From Flavobacterium subsaxonicum WB 4.1-42 = DSM 21790 (GTDB lineage Bacteria > Bacteroidota > Bacteroidia > Flavobacteriales > Flavobacteriaceae), in the NCBI RefSeq assembly GCF_000422725.1, contig NZ_KE383909.1:1101178-1165177 (forward strand): a DNA stretch of 64,000 nucleotides, in the 5' to 3' direction. The translations under genes and the position numbers were made by a program. Numbering within the stretch: position 1 is the stretch's first letter; every line of letters begins with the position of its first letter. Shown here piece by piece: positions 16,986 through 24,693 of this stretch. The notes under the pieces were generated by a model, which saw only the letters and a program-made list of their open reading frames with translations, was not told the DNA's origin and searched no databases.

Positions 16986-17744
16986 ATGACCCACACCTAT
17001 AATATTACCGGAATGACCTGCGAGGGTTGTGTAGCCAAAGTAAGCTACCTGCTAAAACAACTGCCACAAGTAACCGATGTTGCCATAAACCTTGAGAAAG
17101 GTCAGGCCGATGTTACTATGGATAGCCACGTAGCTACCCCTGCCCTGCAACAGGCACTTAAAGACTATCCTAAATATCAGCTGACTGAAGAGCATTCGCA
17201 TAATGCACATACCCCGGCACCGGGTGCAGATGTATTTGGCAATACCGCTGAAGTTACTAAAAGTTGGGCTGAAAATTACAAACCTATACTATTAATATTC
17301 GGGTACATAACCGTTATCTCTTCAATCGAAGCTTTATATAACGGCGGCTTTAGCAGCATGACGTTTATGCGCATATTTATGGCAGGGTTTTTCTTAACTT
17401 TTTCGTTCTTTAAAATGCTCGACCTTAAAGGTTTTGCCAACAGCTATGCCATGTACGATGTTGTTGCTAAAAAACTACCGTTTTGGGGTTACATCTATGC
17501 TTTTTTAGAGTTAGCCCTGGGGCTTGGTTTTGCCTTAAATTTTGAACCCGTATTTATAAATGCCTTTACTGCAGTACTTATGTTTGTTAGCCTTCTTGGA
17601 GTTTTACAAAGCGTTTTAAACAAAAAGAAAATTCAGTGTGCATGCCTTGGCGCGGTGTTTAACCTGCCTATGAGCACTGTAACTATTATAGAAGATGGCC
17701 TTATGATTGCCATGAGCATTGCCATGCTGTTTATGTACCTATAA
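16986..17744 (+). CDS. HMA-domain / MauE-DoxX-like membrane protein
   Basis: 252 residues. An HMA domain (1-65) with GMTCEGC (Cys 12 and 15) is fused to a four-helix membrane part of the MauE/DoxX type (about 95-250). The last helices hold a CAC motif (KIQCACLGAVFNLPMS), which can serve as a membrane-facing thiol pair. It probably handles metal ions or disulfides at the inner membrane, as MerT-like and MauE proteins do. Neighbours are the HMA-AraC regulator and tpx. Inference of a copper or mercury role rests on the two HMA motifs. Confidence 0.88.
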   Translation: MTHTYNITGMTCEGCVAKVSYLLKQLPQVTDVAINLEKGQADVTMDSHVATPALQQALKDYPKYQLTEEHSHNAHTPAPGADVFGNTAEVTKSWAENYKPILLIFGYITVISSIEALYNGGFSSMTFMRIFMAGFFLTFSFFKMLDLKGFANSYAMYDVVAKKLPFWGYIYAFLELALGLGFALNFEPVFINAFTAVLMFVSLLGVLQSVLNKKKIQCACLGAVFNLPMSTVTIIEDGLMIAMSIAMLFMYL

Positions 17745-17781
17745 AAAGCCACTGCCCCCTATGCTATACCATATATTTTGT

Positions 17782-17789
17782 TACTTTTG
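17782..17789 (+). promoter_or_regulatory. -7 promoter box of tpx
   Basis: TACTTTTG matches TAnnTTTG and sits 25 bases before the ATG at 17814. It shows that an in-frame ATG at 17778 cannot be the start from this promoter. Confidence 0.5.
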
Positions 17790-17813
17790 CTATTTATAAC
17801 AAAACACAAAATA

Positions 17814-18311
17814 ATGGCTAATATCTTATTAGGGGGCAACCCTGTACATACAACGGGCGAACTGCCTCAAACAGGCACAACAGCACCGGATTTTACTCTT
17901 GTAAAAGGCGATTTATCTACAGTATCATTGTCAGATTTTAAAGGCAGTAAACTAATCCTTAATATATTCCCAAGTGTAGACACCGGTACGTGTGCTGCAT
18001 CAGTACGTGCGTTTAATCAAAAAGCATCTTCTTTAGAGAATACTAAAGTGCTTTGTATTTCACGCGACCTTCCATTCGCTCAAAACCGTTTTTGTGGTGC
18101 CGAAGGTTTAACCAATGTTGTTACACTTTCTGATTTTAAAGACGGAAGTTTTGGTGACAGCTACGGCCTTAATATTACCGACGGACCTTTGGCAGGCCTT
18201 AACTCAAGGGCTGTTGTGGTTATAAACCAAGAAGGTACCATTACCTACACAGAGCAGGTGGCCGATATTAAAGACGAGCCTAATTATGATAATGCCCTTG
18301 CGGCCCTGTAA
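17814..18311 (+). CDS. tpx: Thiol peroxidase (atypical two-Cys peroxiredoxin)
   Basis: 165 residues from [18 protein letters not shown]. Tpx reduces peroxides using a thioredoxin system. The peroxidatic Cys is residue 60 ([12 protein letters not shown]) and the resolving Cys is 94 (RFCGAEGL), matching E. coli Tpx Cys 61 and 95. Start at 17814 gives the canonical N terminus; the longer frame adds a hydrophobic leader that lies partly upstream of the promoter box. Followed 15 bases later by the diacylglycerol-kinase-type gene. Confidence 0.96.
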   Translation: MANILLGGNPVHTTGELPQTGTTAPDFTLVKGDLSTVSLSDFKGSKLILNIFPSVDTGTCAASVRAFNQKASSLENTKVLCISRDLPFAQNRFCGAEGLTNVVTLSDFKDGSFGDSYGLNITDGPLAGLNSRAVVVINQEGTITYTEQVADIKDEPNYDNALAAL

Positions 18312-18326
18312 TAGTTACGTAAGTAA

Positions 18327-18701
18327 ATGAAAGACAACAGGTTTGTAAAAGGCAGGATTAAAAGCGTTACCTATTCGGTTATTGGGGCCTGGAAACTGCT
18401 TACCAGCGAGCACAGCATTATGGTGCAGTTTTCTTTAGGAGTAGCCGTAACCATAGCCGGATTTTATTTTGATATTTCGGCTACCGAATGGATGCTGCAA
18501 ATACTGGCTATTGGCCTGGTAATGGCTATAGAGGGCGCAAATACTGCCGTAGAAAAAATTTGTGACTTCATTCATCCCGACTTTAATCCTAAAATAGGGT
18601 TTATAAAAGATATTGCCTCCGGCGCTGTGTTTTTTGCAGCAATGGCGGCCGTTGCTATTGGCGCAATAATTTATTGGCCAAAGGTGGCAGCATTTTTTTA
18701 A
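18327..18701 (+). CDS. Diacylglycerol kinase (DgkA) family membrane kinase
   Basis: 124 residues with three transmembrane helices. Conserved residues of the prokaryotic DgkA family are present: the GAW near the N terminus, EGANTAVEKICD with the catalytic Glu and metal-binding Asp, and KDIASGAVFFAA. The family phosphorylates diacylglycerol or undecaprenol, recycling lipids from envelope synthesis. It lies in a run of envelope and cell-division genes (ftsK, lolA-like, lptF/G-like). Confidence 0.9.
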   Translation: MKDNRFVKGRIKSVTYSVIGAWKLLTSEHSIMVQFSLGVAVTIAGFYFDISATEWMLQILAIGLVMAIEGANTAVEKICDFIHPDFNPKIGFIKDIASGAVFFAAMAAVAIGAIIYWPKVAAFF

Positions 18702-18740
18702 TTTTTGATATTTTTACCAAAGCACAGTTAACAACCCAGA

Positions 18741-21290
18741 ATGGCAAAAGCAAAAAAAGAAACTAAGGATACACAAAAACCGGTAACGGAAAAAAGAAAA
18801 TGGAAATTATCGCGCCAAAACAAAGTGTTGGTGGGCGTGCTGTTTTTTCTTTTCTCAGTGGCATTATTGCTTTCTTTTATATCGTACTTTTTATATTGGG
18901 AGGCCGACCAGAGTGTGCTAACCGCATTTTCTGACAGAGAGCAGCCCGTACAAAACTGGCTGGGCAAATTTGGCGCCTGGCTGGCCGATGTGTTTTTATA
19001 CCAGGGCTTTGGTGTGGCATCGTTTATACTAATACGCTTTTTCTTTTTAGTTGGGGCGCATTTAGTGTTAGACCTGCCGGTTAGCAAACTTAAAAAGACT
19101 CTTTTCTGGGATTTATTCCTTGTAATAATAATCTCCATACTTTGTGGTTTCTTTAATGCCTACCTGCCGGAACTTGGCGGTGTTATAGGTTTTGAGATGA
19201 ATACCTTTATGCAAGATTATATGGGCAAAACCGGTACGCTTTTAGTACTTATTTTTGCCTTGTCAGCGTTCCTGCTGCTTCGTATAAAAATATCGCCTGA
19301 TGCTATTAAAACATTCTTCGAAAAAAGGCAGAGGGATCAGGAAGAAGATGACGAAGCTTTAGAAGAACCGGAATTTGTTAAAGCAGCCATTAAAACTCCC
19401 GTTCCTGTAACCGCTAAAGAAGAGGACGACGAGCCGGAATACCGCCCTAACTACGAGGATATGCCTGTAGATGTGGAAGAGTATGATGAAGCGCTGGATC
19501 ATATCGAGTTAAAAACGGTTGTTCCGCCAACGCCGATTGCCCCAGTTGCTCCGGTAACATCGCAGTTTGAAATTAACCGCGAGGCCATGAAGCCTACTAT
19601 AACCAATTCGTCGCAAATTAATTTAGAGCCTAACGTTAAGCCTAAACCAATTATTGAGGTTGCCCCGCAACTGCACGAAATTATAGAAACATCCGACGAC
19701 AACTTTGTTATAGAAACCATAGCCGATGAAGATGTGGTGGAAGAAAACCTTGCATCGAGGCTGGTTAAAGATTTTGGCGAGTTCGACCCTACTTTAGAGC
19801 TTTCCAACTACCAGTTCCCTCCTATCGATTTGTTAAGGGATTACTCTTCGGGCGGAATAACCATCAACCAGGAAGAGCTGGAAGACAATAAAAACCGTAT
19901 TGTAGAAACGTTACTAAACTACAAAATAGGTATTGCGCAAATTAAGGCCACCGTTGGCCCTACCGTTACGCTGTACGAAATTGTACCCGATGCCGGTATC
20001 CGAATTTCAAAAATAAAAAGCCTTGAAGATGATATTGCGCTATCACTATCTGCTTTGGGTATCCGTATTATTGCCCCCATTCCGGGTAAAGGAACCATTG
20101 GTATAGAGGTGCCTAACAAGACCCCAACCATGGTATCGATGAAAAGCGTTATTGGTTCGCCTAAATTCCAGGCTGCCGAGATGGAGCTGCCAATTGCCCT
20201 TGGTAAAACAATATCTAACGAAACCTTTGTGGTAGACCTTGCAAAGATGCCCCACTTACTTATGGCGGGTGCTACGGGTCAGGGTAAATCGGTTGGCTTA
20301 AACGCAGTACTTACATCGTTACTATACAAAAAACACCCTGCCGAGGTTAAATTTGTACTGGTAGACCCTAAAAAGGTAGAGCTTACGCTATTTAATAAAA
20401 TAGAGCGCCACTACCTTGCTAAACTGCCTGATGGCGGCGATGCTATTATTACCGATAACACTAAGGTTATTAACACCTTAAATTCGTTATGTATTGAGAT
20501 GGACAACCGTTACAACCTACTTAAGGATGCAATGGTTAGAAACATTAAAGAGTATAATGATAAGTTTAGGCAGAGGAAACTGAACCCGGAAAACGGCCAC
20601 CGTTTCTTGCCGTACATTGTGTTGGTGGTAGATGAGTTTGCCGACCTTATTATGACGGCCGGTAAAGAGGTAGAAACCCCTATTGCACGTTTGGCGCAGT
20701 TGGCCCGTGCTATTGGTATCCACCTAATTATTGCTACACAAAGGCCATCGGTAAACGTTATTACCGGTATTATTAAGGCCAACTTCCCGGCAAGGATAGC
20801 CTTTAGGGTAACTTCTAAAATTGACTCAAGAACTATTTTGGACAGCCAGGGAGCCGACCAGTTAATTGGCCGTGGCGATTTACTTTATACTCAGGGTAAC
20901 GACCTTACACGTGTGCAGTGTGCTTTTGTAGACACACCCGAAGTTGAAAAAATTACCGAATTCATTGGTTCGCAAAAGGCTTATCCTGAGGCTTATTTGC
21001 TTCCTGAATTCTTTGGAGAGGAAAGTGGCACTAATCTTGATATAGACATTAGCGAAAGAGATTCTATGTTCAGGGAAGCTGCCGAAGTTATTGTTACCGC
21101 CCAGCAGGGTTCGGCATCATTGCTTCAGCGAAAGCTTAAATTAGGCTACAACCGTGCAGGCAGGCTTATAGACCAGTTGGAAGCAGCCGGTATTGTGGGT
21201 CCGTTTGAAGGCAGTAAAGCCCGCGCAGTTAACGTTGCTGACCTTGCATCTCTGGATCAATTTTTAAAAAATGAAGAAAACAACTTTTAG
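18741..21290 (+). CDS. ftsK: DNA translocase FtsK/SpoIIIE
   Basis: 849 residues. Four transmembrane helices in the first 180 residues, an acidic linker (to about 370), then the motor: Walker A GATGQGKSVG (about 510-519) and Walker B LVVDEFADLI, and a winged-helix gamma domain at the C terminus (DSMFREAAEVIVTAQQGSASLLQRKL to AAGIVGPFEGSKAR). FtsK moves chromosome DNA through the division septum and activates XerCD at dif. The linker is shorter than in E. coli, as in most Bacteroidota. The next gene begins inside its last 20 bases. Confidence 0.96.
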   Translation: MAKAKKETKDTQKPVTEKRKWKLSRQNKVLVGVLFFLFSVALLLSFISYFLYWEADQSVLTAFSDREQPVQNWLGKFGAWLADVFLYQGFGVASFILIRFFFLVGAHLVLDLPVSKLKKTLFWDLFLVIIISILCGFFNAYLPELGGVIGFEMNTFMQDYMGKTGTLLVLIFALSAFLLLRIKISPDAIKTFFEKRQRDQEEDDEALEEPEFVKAAIKTPVPVTAKEEDDEPEYRPNYEDMPVDVEEYDEALDHIELKTVVPPTPIAPVAPVTSQFEINREAMKPTITNSSQINLEPNVKPKPIIEVAPQLHEIIETSDDNFVIETIADEDVVEENLASRLVKDFGEFDPTLELSNYQFPPIDLLRDYSSGGITINQEELEDNKNRIVETLLNYKIGIAQIKATVGPTVTLYEIVPDAGIRISKIKSLEDDIALSLSALGIRIIAPIPGKGTIGIEVPNKTPTMVSMKSVIGSPKFQAAEMELPIALGKTISNETFVVDLAKMPHLLMAGATGQGKSVGLNAVLTSLLYKKHPAEVKFVLVDPKKVELTLFNKIERHYLAKLPDGGDAIITDNTKVINTLNSLCIEMDNRYNLLKDAMVRNIKEYNDKFRQRKLNPENGHRFLPYIVLVVDEFADLIMTAGKEVETPIARLAQLARAIGIHLIIATQRPSVNVITGIIKANFPARIAFRVTSKIDSRTILDSQGADQLIGRGDLLYTQGNDLTRVQCAFVDTPEVEKITEFIGSQKAYPEAYLLPEFFGEESGTNLDIDISERDSMFREAAEVIVTAQQGSASLLQRKLKLGYNRAGRLIDQLEAAGIVGPFEGSKARAVNVADLASLDQFLKNEENNF

Positions 21291-21942
21291 CATGCAGAGG
21301 TTTATCAGGATATTGTCGGTTTTTATACTAACTTTTAGCTTATCAGCATACGCGCAGGATGCCACAAAGGCAAAAAAACTGCTGGACGAGGTAAGCGGTA
21401 AGGTAAAAAGCTACAATAATATTGTTTTCGACTTTAAATATTCGTTAAGCAACCCAAAGAAAAACCTTAACCAGGAGTGCAAAGGCAATGTAGTATTGCA
21501 AGGCAACAAGTATGTACTTAATTTTATGGGGGTTACCCGTATTTTTGATGGTAAAAAGGTGTACAATATAGTGCCGGAAGACGAGGAGATTACCATATCT
21601 ACTTTTGATGATAAAAAAGACGATGGCCTTACCCCATCTAAAATGCTTACCTTTTTTACATCGGGCTACAAATATGCCTGGGATATTGTACAAAATGTAA
21701 AAGGCCGTAAAATTCAGCTGATAAAGCTTACTCCTTTAGACCCCAAAGATAATACAAAAGAGATACTTGTAGGTATAGATTCTCAAACCAAGAACATCTA
21801 TAATCTGGTGCAAATAGATAAAGATGGTACAAGAACCACATTTACTATTAATTCTTTTAAAGCAAACCAGCCTTTGTCAAAAAATCATTTTACCTTTACA
21901 GAGAGTAAATATCCTAATTATTACATTAATAAATTAGACTAA
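21271..21942 (+). CDS. LolA-like outer-membrane lipoprotein carrier
   Basis: 223 residues with a signal peptide (MQRFIRILSVFILTFSLSAYA, cleaved before QDATKAKK). The mature part has the LolA open-barrel pattern (KVKSYNNIVFDFKYSLSNP, GNKYVLNFMGVTRIFDGKKVYNI). LolA ferries lipoproteins from the inner to the outer membrane. The ATG at 21271 overlaps ftsK by 20 bases; a second ATG at 21292 would give a cleaner signal peptide directly after the ftsK stop. Located between ftsK and an LptF/LptG-type gene, an arrangement common in Flavobacteria. Confidence 0.9.
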   Translation: MKKTTFSMQRFIRILSVFILTFSLSAYAQDATKAKKLLDEVSGKVKSYNNIVFDFKYSLSNPKKNLNQECKGNVVLQGNKYVLNFMGVTRIFDGKKVYNIVPEDEEITISTFDDKKDDGLTPSKMLTFFTSGYKYAWDIVQNVKGRKIQLIKLTPLDPKDNTKEILVGIDSQTKNIYNLVQIDKDGTRTTFTINSFKANQPLSKNHFTFTESKYPNYYINKLD

Positions 21943-21951
21943 ATCTTAAGG

Positions 21952-23427
21952 GTGAAAATTTTAGACCGTTATATTCTTACTTCGTTTATCCAGACGTTCG
22001 CGTCGGTTTTTATAATCCTCTTCTTTATCTTTATATTGCAGGGCATCTGGCTATTTATAGCAGAGCTTGCCGGTAAAGATCTGGATACGTGGCTTGTATT
22101 TAAATTCCTTTTATTCTACTCACCCAAAATAGTACCGCTGGTATTACCGCTTTCTATTCTGTTAGCCTCTATTATGACTTTTGGTAATTTTGCCGAAAAT
22201 TATGAGTTTGCCGCCATGAAATCGTCGGGTATATCTTTAAACAGGGCTATGCGAAGCCTTATAATTTTTATCTGCGGGCTTAGTGTGGTAGCCTATTTTT
22301 TTGCTAACGACGTTATCCCAAAAGCCGAATACAAATTCCTAAACCTTCGAAAAAATATTATTCAGCGCAAGCCGGCCATGGCAATTGTAGAGGGGCAGTT
22401 TAATGCAATAGGTAGCTTTAACATTAAAGTAGATAAAAAAGGTGGCGAAAACGGCGAAAAGCTTACCGGTGTTACCATACACAAACGTAAGCCCGGTGCG
22501 GTAGACGTTACCATTATCCGTTCTAAAACGGGGCTTTTGGTAAGTAACGAGAAATCGAACCTGCTTCAGTTAGAGCTTTATGATGGGTTTTATTATGAGG
22601 ATATTGCCTCTAAAAACCCTGCCGAACGCCAAAAGCAACCCTTCGCAAAAAGTAGCTTTACCAAACAGGTAATGAATATCGACCTTACTATCTTAAACTC
22701 TAACGACGACGACGAAGAGCAGGTAGCACATACCAACAACATGCTTAACGTGTCTGAACTTAGTTATACGCTCGATTCTTTACAGGCAACGTATGATAAA
22801 GAGGCGAAATCGGTAGTGGCTAATATTGTACAGCGCCCTAACGGTGTGTTTATACCTACCCCCACGCCTGCCATTGTACCGGGAGTTAATGATACCATAA
22901 AACCTGCCGTTAAAAAAGACAGCATCCCACAGGATTTGCTTAGCGTAGTAGAAAAGGTAGACCGTATTCGTGTTTTAGAGGCTGCAAGCAACAATATAAG
23001 CAGCACAGATTACGAAGTATCATCGGGTCAGAAAGCGCTCTTAGAACGCATTAAAAACATCAACAACCACTGGCTGGCATTGTACGACAAGTTTGTAATT
23101 GCCTTTGCCTGCATCCTTATGTTTTTTATTGGTGCACCGCTTGGTGCCATCATCCGCAAAGGGGGCCTTGGGCTACCCATAGTATTTGCGGTACTAATAT
23201 TTATTATATTCCACTTTATAAATACATTTGGCAGGAAACTGGCGCAGGAAAACGGCATACCACCCTTTTTAGGTTCGTGGATGTCTACTTTTGTGCTTAG
23301 CCCGCTTGCTATATTATTAACCTACAGGGCCACCAACGATATTGGCCTTATAAGTATGGACAACATACTTATGCCTTTCCAAAAGGCATTCAACAAATTG
23401 TTTAAAACAAAAAATAAAGAAGCATGA
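21952..23427 (+). CDS. LptF/LptG family permease
   Basis: 491 residues from a GTG start. Three N-terminal helices (about 10-110), a long periplasmic jelly-roll-like region (about 130-370), and three C-terminal helices (377-470) match the LptF/LptG permeases that, with LptB, extract lipopolysaccharide and push it to the outer membrane. The periplasmic region is longer than in E. coli, with a polar insertion (about 240-330). Overlaps ribB by four bases (ATGA), so it is in one transcript with it. Confidence 0.92.
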   Translation: MKILDRYILTSFIQTFASVFIILFFIFILQGIWLFIAELAGKDLDTWLVFKFLLFYSPKIVPLVLPLSILLASIMTFGNFAENYEFAAMKSSGISLNRAMRSLIIFICGLSVVAYFFANDVIPKAEYKFLNLRKNIIQRKPAMAIVEGQFNAIGSFNIKVDKKGGENGEKLTGVTIHKRKPGAVDVTIIRSKTGLLVSNEKSNLLQLELYDGFYYEDIASKNPAERQKQPFAKSSFTKQVMNIDLTILNSNDDDEEQVAHTNNMLNVSELSYTLDSLQATYDKEAKSVVANIVQRPNGVFIPTPTPAIVPGVNDTIKPAVKKDSIPQDLLSVVEKVDRIRVLEAASNNISSTDYEVSSGQKALLERIKNINNHWLALYDKFVIAFACILMFFIGAPLGAIIRKGGLGLPIVFAVLIFIIFHFINTFGRKLAQENGIPPFLGSWMSTFVLSPLAILLTYRATNDIGLISMDNILMPFQKAFNKLFKTKNKEA

Positions 23428-24563
23428 TTTCTTCTGAAGAAAAAATACAGCTTAACACTATAGAAGAAGCTATTGAGGATATACGCCAGGGTAAGGTTAT
23501 AGTTGTTGTAGACGACGAAGACCGCGAAAACGAAGGCGATTTTATTGCTGCTGCCGAAAAGGTAACGCCCGAAATGATCAATTTTATGGCTACCCACGGC
23601 CGCGGACTTATCTGTGCCCCTATTACAGAGGCCCGTGCCGATGAGCTGGACCTACCCCCTATGGTTTCTAACAACACGGTATTGCACGAAACCCAGTTTA
23701 CAGTTACTATAGATTTACTGGGCCACGGTTGTACAACAGGTATATCGGTACACGACAGGGCTAAAACCATTAAGGCTTTGGTAGACGATACTACTAAAGG
23801 CTCTGATTTTGGCCGTCCAGGGCATATTTTCCCGCTAAGGGCTAAACAAGGTGGTGTATTGCGCCGTACCGGCCATACGGAGGCTTCTATAGACCTTGCA
23901 CGCCTTGCCGGCTTTAAACCTGCCGGTATATTGGTAGAGATACTTAACGAAGACGGTTCTATGGCACGCCTGCCGCAACTGTATGAGGTGGCTAAGAAAT
24001 TCGACCTTAAAATTATATCTATAGAAGCGCTTGTTGCATACAGAATGCAGCACGACAGCCTTATTAAGAAGAGGGAAGATTTTGAGATTGAGACCCGTTT
24101 TGGTAATTTCAGGCTAAGGGCTTATGAGCAAACTACCAACAAGCAAATACACGTTGCGCTTACTAAAGGCAGCTGGAATATAGGCGAAGATGTTCTTACG
24201 CGCATTAACACCACACAAATAAATAACGACATTTTAGGCACGCTAACAAGCAATCCGGATACAAAGCTGGAAGGTATGTTTAAACGCATTAACGACGAAG
24301 GTAAGGGCGCTATACTGTTTATAAACCAGGAAGTGCTGCCATCTGAACTGTTAAACCGTATTACCGAGCTTAAAGAGTTACAGGCAAACGGTACCACTAA
24401 AGCACCCCAGGTAAAAATGGATGTGAAAGATTTTGGTATTGGCGCTCAGATATTGCACGATATCGATATTTGCAACATCAGGCTACTTACCAATTCTCAA
24501 CAGGCAAAACGTGTTGGTATGATTGGCTACGGCCTTGAAATTAAAGAATACGTGAATTTTTAA
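23424..24563 (+). CDS. ribB: 3,4-dihydroxy-2-butanone 4-phosphate synthase fused to a degenerate GTP cyclohydrolase II domain
   Basis: 379 residues. The RibB half (1-205) is intact: DDEDRENEGDFI, HGRGLIC, TGISVHDR and GGVLRRTGHTEASIDLARLAG. It makes the four-carbon unit of riboflavin from ribulose 5-phosphate. The RibA-like half (about 215-379) keeps the end of the fold (DFGIGAQILHDIDICNIRLLTN) but lacks the zinc-binding Cys cluster and the RQEGRGIGL loop, so GTP cyclohydrolase II activity is doubtful. A separate RibA is expected elsewhere in the genome. Terminated at 24584. Confidence 0.95.
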   Translation: MISSEEKIQLNTIEEAIEDIRQGKVIVVVDDEDRENEGDFIAAAEKVTPEMINFMATHGRGLICAPITEARADELDLPPMVSNNTVLHETQFTVTIDLLGHGCTTGISVHDRAKTIKALVDDTTKGSDFGRPGHIFPLRAKQGGVLRRTGHTEASIDLARLAGFKPAGILVEILNEDGSMARLPQLYEVAKKFDLKIISIEALVAYRMQHDSLIKKREDFEIETRFGNFRLRAYEQTTNKQIHVALTKGSWNIGEDVLTRINTTQINNDILGTLTSNPDTKLEGMFKRINDEGKGAILFINQEVLPSELLNRITELKELQANGTTKAPQVKMDVKDFGIGAQILHDIDICNIRLLTNSQQAKRVGMIGYGLEIKEYVNF

Positions 24564-24583
24564 TTCACTAAATTTATAATCAC

Positions 24584-24621
24584 AAAAATCCCGATTACTT
24601 TAAGGTAACCGGGATTTTTTT
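24584..24621 (+). terminator. Terminator of the ftsK-to-ribB run
   Basis: AAAAATCCCG pairs with CGGGATTTTT, extended inward by TTAC/GTAA across one mismatch, then seven T. Confidence 0.85.
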
Positions 24622-24647
24622 GTTTATGCTTTTATGCAGCAATAAAA

Positions 24648-24673
24648 AAGCCGTAAGAAATTATCTTACGGCT
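24648..24673 (-). terminator. Terminator of the alpha-galactosidase gene
   Basis: An 11-base-pair perfect stem (AAGCCGTAAGA / TCTTACGGCTT). On the minus strand it is followed by a T-rich tract (six T), so it closes the glycosidase unit. Together with 24584-24621 it separates the two convergent units. Confidence 0.8.
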
Positions 24674-24693
24674 TCGTTTTAAGATACTGTTAT

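Noticed and set aside
24646..24675. Palindromic hairpin as an operator
   Set aside because: Its T-rich flank on the minus strand and place after the alpha-galactosidase stop make it a terminator.
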